Shown here piece after piece: positions 50,841 through 63,900 of a DNA stretch of 64,000 nt. Under the pieces are notes generated by a model, which had not been told where the DNA came from, made no database searches, and saw nothing but the letters and a program-made list of their open reading frames with translations. The translations under genes and the position numbers were made by a program. Source of the stretch: Arachis hypogaea (taxonomy: Eukaryota > Streptophyta > Magnoliopsida > Fabales > Fabaceae); the NCBI RefSeq assembly GCF_003086295.3, contig NC_092048.1:72458841-72522840 (forward strand), written 5' to 3'. The number at the start of each line of letters is the position of its first letter. Positions within the stretch are counted from its first letter, which is position 1.

Positions 50841-53800
50841 TAGAAAACTCCAAAAAATCCTAGAAAATCGTAAAAAATCCTAGAAAATCCTAAAAAACCC
50901 TAAGAATCATTGAAAACCCTAAAAAATCTAAAAAATCCTAGAAAACCCTAAAAATCCCTAGAAAACCCTAAAAACCGTAAAAAATCCTAAAATCCAAGAA
51001 AATCCTAAAAATCCTAAAAAACCCTAAAAACCTTAAAACCTTAAAAAACCCTAAAAATCTCTGAAAACCCTAAAAAACCCTAAAAACCCTAAAAACACTA
51101 AAAACCCTAGAAAACTCTAAAAACACTAGAAACACTAAAAACGTAAAAAAACCCTAGAAAATCCTAAAAAACCTAACAACCCCTAAAAAACCTAGAAAAC
51201 TATAGAAACCCGAAAAAATCCTAGAAAACTTTAAAACACTAAAATATGCTACAAACCCTAGAAAACCTAAAAAAGTTTAGAAAACCCTTGAAAACCCTAA
51301 GAAACCCTAAAAATCCTAAAAAACACTAAAAACCCAACAAAACCCTAAAAATCCTAAAAACACTAAGAAACCCTGAAAAATCCTAAAAATCCTAGAAAAC
51401 CCTAAAAACCCTAAAAATACTAAAAAACTCTAAAAACCCCTAGAAACCCCGAAAAACCCTAGAAAATCCTAAAAAATCCTTAAAACCCTAGAAAATCCTA
51501 AGAGACTCTAAAAAACCCTAGAAAATCCTAAAAAACACTAAACCCCTAGAAAACCCTAAAAACACTAAATACCCTAGAAAAACCTAAAAAACCTTAGAAA
51601 AACATAAAAATCCTAAAAACCCTAGAAAACCCTAAAAATCCTAAAAAACTCTAAAAACTCTCAAAAACCCTAGAAAATCCTAAAAAATACTAAAAACCCT
51701 TGAAAACCCTAAAAACACAAAAAACCCTAGAAAACCCTAAAAATCCTAGAAAACCATAAAAAATCCTAAAAACCCTAGAAAACCCAAAAAACTGTACAAA
51801 ACCCTAAAAAACCCTAAAAACCCTAGAAATTACTAAAAACCTAGAAAACGTTAAAAAAACTCTAAAAACCCTAGAAGACCCTAACAAACCTAGAAAAACC
51901 TAAAAAACCCTGAAAAAAACACTAACAAACCATAGGAAACCCTAAAAAACCCTAGGAAAACATAAAAACCCTAGAAAACCATAAAAAACCTAAAAAATCC
52001 TAGAGAACCCTAAAACGCTAAAAATGCTACAAAACACTAGAAAACCTAAAAAATCCTAGAAAACTTAAAAAAAACCCTAGAAAACCGTAAAAACCATAAC
52101 AACCCTAGAAAATCCTAAAAAACACTAGAAAACCCTAAAGAACTCTAAAAACTCTAGAAAACACTAAAAAACACTAAAAATCCTAGAAAACCCTATAAAC
52201 ACTAAAAACCTTAGACAACCCGAAAAACCCTAGAAAACCCTAAAAAACCCTAAGAAACCCTAAACATCCTAAAAAAGACTAAAAAATCCTAACAAACCCT
52301 AGAAAACCCTAAAAGCCCTAGAAAATCCTGAAAATCCTAAAAACTCTAAAAACCATAAAAAACACTAGAAAACCCTAAAGAACTCTAAAAACTCTAGAAA
52401 ACACTAAAAATCCTAGAAACCCTATAAACACTAAAAAACTCTCTAAAACTAAAAACCCTAAAAACCCTAAAAATCCTAAAAACGCTAGAAACCCTAAAAA
52501 ACCCTAAAAACACTAAAAAACTCTAAAAACCCCTATAAACCCTAGAAAATCCTAAAAAACCCTAAAAACCTAAAAACCATAGAAAATCCTAAAAAACCCT
52601 AAAAACCTAAAAACCCTAGAAAATCCTAAAAAACCCTAGAAAATCCTAAAAGACTCTAAAAACTCTAAAAAAACCCTAGAAAATCCAAAAAACACTAAAA
52701 ACCCTAGAAAACCCTAAAAAACCCTAAAAACCCTAGAAAATCCTAAAAAATCCTAAAAACCCTAGAAAATCCTAAGAGACTCTAAAAACTCTAAAGAACC
52801 TAGAAAACCCTAGAAAAACCTAAAAAACCCTAGAAACCCATAAAAATACTAAAAACCCTAGAAAACCCTAAAAATCATAAAAACTCTAAAAAATCTAAAA
52901 AACCCTAGAAAATCCTTAAAAATACTAAAAACTCTTGAAAACCCTAAAAACACAAAAAACCCTAGAAAAACCTAAAAATCCTAGAAAACCATAAAAAATC
53001 CTAAAAACCCTAGAAAACCCTAAAAATCCTACAAAACCATAAAAAATCCTAACATCCCTAGAAAACCCTAAAAATCCTAGAAAATCCTAACAAGCCCTAG
53101 AAAACCCTAAAAGCCCTAGAAAATCCTGAAAATCCTAAAAACCCTAGAAAACCCTAAAAACCCTAAAAAATCCTAGAAAACCGTAAAAACTATAACAACC
53201 CTAGAAAACTTAAAAAAACCCTAGAAAACCGTAAAAACCATAACAACCCTAGAAAATCCTAAAAAACTCTAAAAAATACTAGAAAACCCTAAGGAACTCT
53301 AAAAACTCTAGAAAACACTAAAAAACACTAAAAATCCTAGAAAACCCTATAAACACTAAAAACCTTAGACAACCCTAAAAAACCCTAAAAAACCCCAAAA
53401 ACACTGAAAAACTCTAAAAACCCCTATAAACCCCTAAAAACCCTAGAAAATGCTAAAAAACCCTAAAAACCCTAGAAAATCCTAAAAGACTCTAAAAACT
53501 ATAAAAAAAGCCCAAGAAAATCCAAAAAATACTAAAAACCCTAGAAAACCCTAAAAACACTAAAAAATCCTAAAAACCCTAGAAAATCCTAAGAGACTCT
53601 AAACACTCTAAAAAACCCTAGAAAACCCTAGAAAAACCTAAAAAACCCTAGAAAACCATAAAAATCCTAAAAACCCTAGAAAACCCTAAAAATCTTAAAA
53701 AACTCTAAAAACTGTAAAAACCCTAGAAAATCCTAAAAAATACTAAAAACCCTTGAAAACCCTAAAAACACAAAAAACCCTAGAAAAACCTAAAAACTCT

Positions 53801-56800
53801 AGAAAACCATAAAAAATTCTAAAAACCCTAGAAAACCCTAAAAATCCTACAAAAACCTAAAAAACCCTAACATCCCTAGAAAACCCTAAAAAATCTTAGA
53901 AAATCCTAACAAACCCTAGAAAACCCTAAAAAACCCTAAAATCCCTAGAAAATCCTAAAAATCCTAAAAAATCCTAGAAAAAATTAAAAAAAACCCTAGA
54001 AAACCGTAAAAACCATAACAAACCTAGAAAATCCTAAAAAACCCTAAAAACACTAGAAAACCCTATAAACACTAAAAACCTTAGACAACCCTAAAAACCC
54101 TAAAAAACCCTAAGAAACCCTAAAAATCCTAAAAAAGACTAAAACCCAAGAAAACCCTAAAAACTCTAAAAAACTAAAAACCCCTAGAAAACCCTAAAAA
54201 ATCCTAAAAACGCTAGAATACCCTAAAAATCTTAAAAAACTCTAAAAGCTGTAAAAAAAACCGTAGAAAATCCTAAAAAAACTATAAACCATTGAAAATC
54301 CTAAAAACATAAAAAACCGTAGAAAAACCTAAAAAACCGTAGAATACCATAAAAAATCCTAAAAACCCTAGAAAATCCTAAAAAACCCTAAAAACCCTAG
54401 AAAATCCTAAAAGACTCTAAAAACTCTAAAAAAACCCTAGAAAATCCTAAAAAACACTAAAAATCCTAGAAAACCCTAAAAACACTAAAAATCCTAGAAA
54501 AACCTAAAAAAACCCTAGAAAACAATAAAAAAATCCTAAAAACCTTAGAAAACCCTAAAAATCCTAATAGCCTCTAAAAACTCTAAAAACCCTAGAAAAT
54601 CCTAAAAAATACTAAAAACCCTTGAAAACCCTAAAAACGAAAAAAAACCCTAGAAAAACCTAAAAAACCCTAGAAAACCATAAAAAAAATCCTAAAAACC
54701 CTAGAAAACCCTAAAAATCCTACAAAACTCTAAAAAACCCTAACATCCCTAGAAAACCCTAAAAACCCTAGAAAACCCTAAAATAAAATACAACCCCACA
54801 AAACCCTAAAAAACTAAAAACCCCAGAAAACCCTAAAAACACTAAAAAACTTTAGAAAAGTCTAGAAAACCCTAAAAAACACCAAGAAACCCTAAAAATC
54901 CTAAAAAGACTAAAAACCTAAAAACTCTAAAAAACTAAAAACCCCTAGAAAACCCTGAAAAATCCTAAAAATCCTAGAAAACCCTAAAAACCCCTAAAAA
55001 CACTAAAAAACTCTAAAAATCCCTAGAAACCCCTAAAAACCCTAGAAAATCTTAGAAAATTCTAAGAGACTCTGAAAACTCTAAAAAACCCCATAAAATC
55101 CTAAAAAAACACTAAAAACCCTAAAAATCCTAAAAAACTCTAAAAACTCTAAAAAACCCTAGAAAATCCTAAAAAATACTAAAAACCCTTGAAAACCCTA
55201 AAAACAAAAAAGCCTAGAAAACCCTAAAAACACAAGAAAACCATAAAAAATCCTAAAAACCCTAGAAAACCCTAAAAATTCTACGAAATCCTAAAAAACC
55301 CTAAAAACCCTAGAAAATCCTAAAAGATTCTAAGAACTCTAAAAAATCTTAGAAATTCCTAAAAACACTAAAAACCCTAGAAAACCCTAAAAAACCCTAA
55401 AAACACTAAAAACCCTAGAAAATCCTAAAAAACCCTAAAAACACTAAAAAACTCTAAAAACCCCTAGAAACCCCCCAAAAACCCTATAAAATCCTAAAAA
55501 ACCGTAAAATCCCTAGAGAATCCTAGGAGACTCAAAAAACTTTAAAAAACCCTAGGAAATCCTAAGAAACACTAAAAACCCTAGAAAATCCTAAAAACAC
55601 TAAAAACCCTAGAAAAACCTAAAAAACCCTAGAATACCATAAAAATCTTAAAAACCCTAGAAAACCCTAAAATCCTAAAAATCTCTAAAAGCTCTAAAAA
55701 ACCCTAGAAAATCATAAAAAATACAAAAAACCCTTGAAAACCCTAAAAACACAAAAAAAACTAGAAAACCATAAAAAATCCTAAAAATCCTAAAAACCCT
55801 AGAAAACCCTAGAAAAACCTAAAAAACCCTAGAAAGCCATAAAAATCCTAAAAACCCTAGAAAACCCTAAAAATACTAAAAAACTCTAAAAACTCTAAAA
55901 AACCCTAGAAAATCCTAAAAAAATACTAAAAACCGTTGAAAACCCTAAAAACACATAAAACCCCAGAAAAACCTAAAAACCCTAGAAAACCATAAAAAAA
56001 TCCTAAAAACCCTAGAAAACCCTAAAAATCCTACAAAACCCTAATAAACCCTAGAAAACCCTAAAAAACCCTAAAACCCCTAGAAAATCCTAAAAATCCT
56101 AAAAACCCTAGAAGACCCTAACAACCCTAGAAAAACCTAAAAAACCCTAACAACCATAGGAAACCCTAAAAAAACACTAAGAAAAAATAAAAACCCTAAA
56201 AAACCATAAAATACCTAAAAAATCCTAGAAATCCCTAAAACGCAAAAAATGCTACAAAACACTAGAAAACCTAAAAAACCCTTGAAAAACTTTAAAAAAA
56301 AACCCTAGAAAATCGTAAAAACCATAACAACCCTAGAAAATCCTAAAAAACCCTAAAAACACTAGAAAATCCTATAAACACTAAAAACCTTAGACAACCC
56401 TAAAAACCCTAAAAAACTCTAAGAAACCCTAAAAATCCTAAAAAAGACTAAAAACCCAAGAAAACCCTAAAAACTCTAAAAAACTAAAAACCCTAGAAAA
56501 CCCTAAAAAATCCTAAAAACGCTAGAAAATCCTAAAAAATCCTAAAAACACTAAAAAATTCTAAAAACCCTTAGAAACCCCTAAAAACCCTAGGAAATCC
56601 TAAAAACATAAAAAACCCTAGAAAAACCTAAAAAACCCTAGAAAACCATAAAAAATCCTAAAAACTCTAGAAAATCCTAAAAAACCCTAAAAACGCTAAA
56701 AAACTCTAAAAACCCCTAGAAACCCCTAAAAACTCTAGAAAATCCTAAAAAACCCTAAAAACCCTTGAAAATCCTAAAAAACCCTAAAAACCCTAGAAAA

Positions 56801-58317
56801 ACCTAAAAAACCCTAGAAACATTAGAGAACCCTAAAAATTCTAAAAAACTCTAAAAACTCTAAAAACCCTAGAAAATCCTAAAAAATACTAAAATCCCTT
56901 GAAAACCCTAAAAACAAAAAAAAAAACTTAGAAAAACCTAAAAAACCCTAGAAAACCATAAAAGAATCCTAAAAACCCTAGAAAACCCTAAAAATCCTAC
57001 AAAACCCTAAAAAATCCTAACATCCCTAGAAAACCCTAAAAACCCTAGAAAACCCTAAAAAACCTAAAAAAAATACTAAAAACCCCACAAAACCCTAAAA
57101 AACTAAAAACCCCGGAAAACCCTAAAAAACCCTATAAACACTAAAAAACTTTAGAAAAGCCTAGAAAACTCTAAAAAACACTAAGAAACCCTAAAAATCC
57201 TAAAAAAGACTAAAAACCCAAAACCCTAAAAACTCTAAAAAACTAAAAACCCCTAGAAAACCCTGAAAAATCCTAAAAATCCAAGAAAACCCTAGAAAAC
57301 CCTAAAAGCACTAAAAAACTCAAAACACTATAAACCCCTAAAAACCCTAGAAAATCCTAAAAAACCCTAAAAACCCTAGAAATCCTAAAAACCCCTAAAA
57401 ACCCTAGAAAATCCTAAAAGACTCTAAAAACTCTAAAAAAACCCTAGAAAATCCAAAAAACACTAAAAATCCTAGAAAACCCTAAAAACACTATAAACCC
57501 TAGAAAACCCTAAAAAATGCTAAAAACCCTAGAAAACCCTAAAAAGCCCTAAAAAACCCTAAAAATCCTAAAAAAGACTAAAAACCCAAAGAAAACCCTA
57601 AAAACTCTAAAAAACTAAAAACCCCTAGAAAACCCTAAAAAATCCTAAAAACGCTAGAAAACCCAAAAAACCCTAAACAACCCTACAAATCCGTAAAAAC
57701 TCTTAAAACCTTAAAAAATCCTAAAAACTCTAGAAAACCGTAAAAACCACTAAAAACCCTAAAAAACTAGAAAACACTAAAAAAACCCTTAAAAACCTAA
57801 AAACCCCTAGATAACCCTAAAAAAATCCTAAAATCCCTAGAAAAATCCTAAAAACCGTAGCAAACCCTAAAAAATACTAGAAAACCCTAAAAACCCCAAG
57901 AAAACCCTAAAAATCCAAAAAACCCTAGAAAACCCTAAAAAACTCTAAAAACCACTAGAAAACCCTAAAAACCCATAGAAAACCCTAAAAAACCAAACAA
58001 CCCTAGAAAACCCAAAAAACCCTAAAAACCCTAGAAAACCTTAAAAAACACTAAAAACCCCTAGAGAATCCTAAAAGCTCCAAAAAAACCTTAAAAACCC
58101 TAGAAAACCTTAAAAAACACTAAAAACCCCTAGAGAATCCTAAAAGCTCCTAAGAAACCCTAAAAACCCTAGAAAATCCTAAAAACTGTAGAAAACCTTA
58201 AAAACTCTAGAAAACCCTAAAAACGCTAGAAAACACTAAAAACCTAGAAAATGCTAAAAAAAACCATAAAAAAGCCTAGAAAGCCCTAACAACTTAGAAA
58301 AACCTAAAAAACCCTAA
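50824..58317 (-). repeat. C-rich array, copy of block C3
   Basis: Repeats 3581-11271. It lacks about 190 bp corresponding to 9368-9557: at about 56600 GGAAATCCTAAAAACATAAA joins the two sides directly. No gene is seen. Confidence 0.92.
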
Positions 58318-58329
58318 CGATTTTTAGGG
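58312..58329. other. C-rich to G-rich orientation switch, copy of 11266-11283
   Basis: CCCTAA (58312-58317), CGATTT, TTAGGG (58324-58329). The inverted pair is identical to copy 1. Confidence 0.82.
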
Positions 58330-60393
58330 TATTTAAGGGTTTTCTAGGGTTTTTATTATTTTCTGGGGTTTTCTAGCGTTTTCTAAGGTTTTTAAAGGTT
58401 TTGGGGGGGGGGGGGTTTAGGGTTCTCTAGGATTTATTAGGTTTTCTAGGGTTTTCTAGGGTTTTTTAGGGTATTCTAGATTTTTTCGGGTTTTTTAGGG
58501 TTTTCTAGGGTTTTTAGTGTTTTTAGGGTTTACTAGGGCTTTTCGTGTCTTTAGGGATTTCTAGGGTTTTTAGTGTTTTTTAGGGTTTTTTAGGGTTTTC
58601 TAGGGTTTTTTAAGGGTATTTTAGGGTTTTCCATGGTTTTTTAATGGTTTTCTAGGGTTCTTAGGGTGTTTCAGGGTTTTTTAGGGTTTTCTAGAGATTT
58701 TTAGGATTTTTAGGATTTTTTTTATGGTTTTTAGGGATTTTTAGGGATTTTAGGGTTTTCTAGGGTTTTCAGGGTTTTTAAGGTTTTAAGGGTTTCTTAG
58801 GGTTTCTAGGGTTTTTTTTGGGTTTTTTTGGGTTTTTAGGAATTTTTAGGGTATACTAGGATATTTTAGGGTTTTCTATAATTCTTAGGGCTTTTTAAGG
58901 TTTCCTAAGGTTTTCTAGGATTTTTACGGTTTTCTAGGATTTTCAAAGGTTTTCTTAGTGTTTTTTAGGATTTTCTAGGGTTTTTTAGGGTTTTCTAGGG
59001 TTTTTTAGGATTCTCTAGGATTTTTAGCGTTTTCTAGGATTTTTAGGGATTTCTAGGTTATTTAAGGGTTTTCTTGGGTTTTCTAGGGTTTTTTCGGTTT
59101 TTTCGGTTTTTTTCGGTTTTTTCGGTTTTTTGGGGTTTTCTAGGGAGTTTAGTGGGTTTTAGGGTTTTCTAGGGTTTTTAGTTTTTTTAGGCTTTTCTAG
59201 TGTTTTTATTATTTTTTAGGTTTTTCTAGGGATTTTTAGTATTTTCTAGGGTTTTTTAGGGTATTTTAGGGTTTTCTAGGGTTTTGTTTGGTTTTCTCGG
59301 GTATTCTAGTATTTTCTAGGGTTTCATAGTTTTTTATGGTTTTTTAGGGTATTTTAGGGTTTTCTAGGGTTTTGATGGTTTCCTAGTGTTTTCCATAGTT
59401 TTTACGATTTTTTGGGGTTTTTTAGGATTTTCTAGCGTTTTTAGGATTTTTTATGGTTTTCTAGGATTTTTTAGATTTTTAGGATTTTCTAGTGTTTTCT
59501 AGAGTTTTAGGGTTTTCTAGGTTTTTTAGGGTTTTCTAGGGTTTTCAGGGTTTTTAGGGTTTTTATGGTTTTTCCAGGGTTTTTTGGATTTTTTAGGTTT
59601 TTCTAGGGTCCTTTAGGGTTTTCTAGGGGTTTCAGGATTTTTTTAAGTTTTGAGGGTTTTTTAGGGTTTTCTAGGGTTTTGAAGGTTTTTTGGGTTTTTA
59701 GGGTTTTCTAGAATTTTAGGATTTTTTAGGATTTTCTATGATTCTTAGGGTTTTTTAGGGTTTTCTAAGGTTTTCCTAGGATTTTCTGGGGTTTTCAAGA
59801 GTTTTCTGGAGTTCTTAGAGTTTTTAGGGTTTTCTAGGATCTTTTATGGTTTTCTAGGGTTTTCTAGAGTTTGAGAGTTTCTTAGGATTTTCTAGGGGTT
59901 TTTAGGATTTTCTAGGGTTTTTAGATTTTTCTATGCTTTTTTAGGGATTTCTAGGGATTTTTAGGTTTTCTAGGGTTTTGTAGCGTTTTTAAGGTTTTGT
60001 AGTTTTTTTAGTGGTTTCTAGGATTTTTAGGGTTTTTAGCGTTTTCTAGGGTCTTTTAAACTTTTTTAGGATTTTTTAGGGTTTTTAGGTTTTTTTAGCG
60101 TTTCTAGGGTTTTTTTAAGGTTTTTTAGGGTTTTCTAGGGTTTTTAGTGTTTTTAGGGTTTTCAAAGATTTTCTAGGGTTTTTTAGGTCTTTTAGTGTTT
60201 TTTAGGTTTTTTAGAATTTCCTAGGGTTTTTTAGTTTCTAAGGTTTTTTTTAGGATTTTCTAGGGTTTCTCGGGTTTTCTAGGGTTTTCTACGGTTTTTA
60301 GGGTTTCTATGATTTTTTAGGAATTTCTAGGGTTTTTTTCACGTTTTCTAGAGTTTTGTAGGATTTTTTAGTGTTTCTATAGTTTTTTGGGTT
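58318..60393 (+). repeat. G-rich array, copy of block G3
   Basis: Same order as 11273-13352, with only a few homopolymer length changes and substitutions (for example CTATAATTC near 58877 for CTATGATTC). No gene is present. Confidence 0.92.
58403..58415 (+). repeat. 13-base poly-G run, copy of 11358-11370
   Basis: Thirteen consecutive G bases. The T run before it is one base shorter than in copy 1. Confidence 0.85.
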
Positions 60394-60870
60394 AAAAACC
60401 CTAAAAAAACCCTAAAAACCCTAGAAAACCCTAACAACGATAGAAAATCCTATAAAACCTTAAAAAATTTTAAAATCCCTGGAAAACTTAAAAATTCCTA
60501 AAAAACCCTAGAAAATCCTAAAAAATCCTAGAAAACCGTAAAAAAATCCCTAGAAAACGCTAAAAACCCTAGATAATCCTAAAAAACCTAGAAAACCCTA
60601 AAAAACCGTAAACAGACAAACCCCTAAAAACACTAAAATCCTAGAAAACCCCAGAAAACGCCAAAAACCATAGAAAACCCTGAAAACTCTAGAAAACCCT
60701 AAAAAATCTTAGGAAACCCGAAAAACCTAAAAAACCCTAGAAAAAAAAACTTTAGAAAACCTAAAATACCCTAAAAAAATTCCCAAAAAACCCTAAAAAC
60801 CCTAGAAAACACTAGAAAATTCTAGAAAACCATAAAAAAACCCTAGAAAACCCTTAAATACCCTAAAATT
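60394..60870 (-). repeat. C-rich array, copy of block C4
   Basis: Begins after GGGTTAAAAACCC, the same short switch as at 13348-13360. About 17 bp (a CAAAACACTAAAAACCC phrase) is missing near 60650. Confidence 0.9.
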
Positions 60871-60941
60871 TCCTAGGATTTTTTAGGGTTTTTTAAGTTT
60901 TTCTAGGGTTGTTAGGGTTTTCTAAAAACTCTAGAAAACCC
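60871..60941 (+). repeat. Short inverted G-rich island 8
   Basis: TCCTAGGA at 60871-60878. GGGTTTTCTA (60915-60924) pairs perfectly with TAGAAAACCC (60932-60941). Copy of island 2. Confidence 0.9.
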
Positions 60942-63900
60942 TAGAAATCTCCAAAAAATCCTAGAAAATCGTAAAAAACCCTAGAAAACCCTAAAAAACC
61001 CTAAACCCTAAATCATTGAAAACCCTAAAGAATCTAAAAAATCCTAGAAAACCCTAAAAATCCCTAGAAAACCCTAAAAACCGTAAAAAACCCTAAATAT
61101 CCCTAGAAAATCCTAAAAACCCTAAAAAACCCTTAAAACCTTAAAAAACCCTAAAAATCTCTTGAAAACCCTAAAAAACCCTAAAAACCCTAAAAAATAC
61201 TAAAAACCCTAGAAAACTCTAAAAAACACTAGAAATCACTAAAAACGTAAAAAAACCCTAGAAAATCCTAAAAAACCCTAACAACCATAGAAAACCCTAA
61301 AAACCCTAGAAAACTATAGAAACCCGAAAAAATCCTAGAAAACTTTAAAACGCTAAAATATACTACAAAACACTAGAAAACCCTAAAAAAGTTTAGAAAA
61401 CCCTAGAAAACCCTAGAAAGTCCTAAGAAACCCTAAAAATCCTAAAAAAACACTAAAAACCCAACAAAACCCTAAAAACCCTAAAAAACACTAAGAAACC
61501 CTGAAAAATCCTAAAAATCCTAGAAAACCCTAAAAAACCCTAAAAACACTAAAAAACTCTAAAAACCCCTAGAAACCCCTAAAAACCCTAGAAAATCCTA
61601 AAAAATCCTAAAAACCCTAGAAAATCCTAAGAGACTCTAAAAACCCTAGAAAATCCTAAAAAACACTAAACCCCTAGAAAACCCTAAAAACACTAAAAAC
61701 CCTAGAAAAACCTAAAAAACCATAAAAATCCTAAAAACCCTAGAAAACCCTAAAAATCCTAAAAAACTCTAAAAACTCCCAAACACCCTAGAAAATCCTA
61801 AAAAATACTAAAAACCCTTGAAAACCCTAAAAACACAAAAAACCCTAGAAAATCCTAAAAAACCCTAGAAAACCATAAAAAATCCTAAAAACCCTAGAAA
61901 ATCCTAAAAACTGTACAAAACCCTAAAAAACCCTAAAAACCCTAGAAATTACTAAAACCTAGAAAACGTTAAAAAAACTCTAAAAACCCTAGAAGACCCT
62001 AACAAACCTAGAAAAACCTAAAAAACCCTAAAAAACCTAACAAACCATAGGAACCCTAAGAAAACATAAAAACCCTAGAAAACCATAAAAAACCTAAAAA
62101 TCCTAGAAAACCCTAAAACGCTAAAAAATGCTAAAAAACCCTAGAAAACTTAAAAAAAACCCTAGAAAACCGTAAAAACCATAACAACCCTAGAAAATCC
62201 TAAAAAACCCTAAAAAAACACTAAAAATCCTAGAAAACCCTATAAACACTAAAAGCCTTAGACAACCCTAAAAACCCTAGCAAATCCTAAAAAATCCTAA
62301 GAAACCCTAAAAACGCTAAAAAACTCTAAAAACCCTAAAAACACTAAAAAACACTAAAAACCCCTATAAACCCTAGAAAATCCTAAAAAACCCTAAAAAC
62401 CTAAAAACCCTAGAAAATCCTAAAAAACCCTAAAAACGCTAGAAAATCCTAAAAGACTCTAAAAACTCTAAAAAAAACCCTAGAAAATCTAAAAAACACT
62501 AAAAACCCTAGAAAACCCTAAAAAACCCTAAAAACACTAAAAAACCCTAAAAACCCTAGAAAATCCTAAAAATCCCTAAAAACCCTAAAAAATCCTAAGA
62601 GACTCTAAAAACTCTAAAGAACCCTAGGAAACCCTAGAAATACCTAAAAAACCCTAGAAACCCATAAAAATCCTAAAAACCTTAGAAAACCCTAAAATCC
62701 TAAAAAACTCTAAAAGCTCTAAAAAACCCTAGAAAATCCTAAAAAATACTAAAAACCCTTGAAAACCCTAAAAACACTAAAAACCCTAGAAAACCCCAAA
62801 ATCCTAAAAAACTCTAAAAACTCTAGAAAACACTAAAAAACACTAAAAATCCTAGAAAACCCTATAAACACTAAAAACCTTAGACAACCGTAAAAACCCT
62901 AAGAAACCCTAAAAATCCTAAAAAAGACTAAAAACTCAAGAAAACCCTAAAAACTTTAAAAAATTAAAAACCCCTAGAAAACCCTAAAGAAATCCTAAAA
63001 ACGCTAAAAACCCTAAAAAACCCCAAAAACACTGAAAAACTCTAAAAACCCCTATAAACCCCTAAAAATCCTAGAAAATCCTAAAAAACCCTAAAAACTC
63101 TAGAAAATCCTAAAAGACTCTAAAAACTATAAAAAAAAACCCTAGAAAATCCAAAAAACACTAAAAACCCTAGAAAACCCTAAAAAACCCTAAAAACACT
63201 AAAAAACCCTAAAAACCCTAGAAAATCCTAAGAGACTCTAAAAACTCTAAAAAACCCTAGAAAACCTTAGAAAAACCTAAAAAACCCTAGAAAACCATAA
63301 AAATCCTAAAAACCCTAAAAAACCCTAAAAATCCTAAAAAACTCTAAAAACTCTAAAAAACCCTAGAAAATCCTAAAAAATACTAAAAACCCTTGAAAAC
63401 CCTAAAAACACAAAAAACCCTAGAAAAACCTAAAAACCCTAGAAAATCCTAACAAACCCTAGAAAACCCTAACATCCCTAGAAAACTCTAAAAATCCTAG
63501 AAAATCCTAACAAACCCTAGAAAACCCTAAAAAACCCTAGAAAATCCTAAAACGCAAAAAAATGCTACAAAACACTAGAAAACCTAAAAAACCCTAGAAA
63601 AACTTAAAAAAAACCCTAGAAAACCGTAAAAACCATAACAACCCTAGAAAATTCTAAAAAACCCTAAAAACACTAGAAAACCCTATAAACACTAAGAAAC
63701 CCTAAGAAACCCTAAAAATCCTAAAAAAGACTAAAAACTCAAGAAAACCCTAAAAACTCTAAAAAACTAAAAACCCCTAGAAAACCCTAAAAAATCCTAA
63801 AAACGCTGGAAAACCCTAAAAATCTTAAAAAACTCTAAATCCTCTAAAAAAATCTTAGAAAATCCTAAAAAAACTATAAACCCTTGAAAATCCTAAAAAC

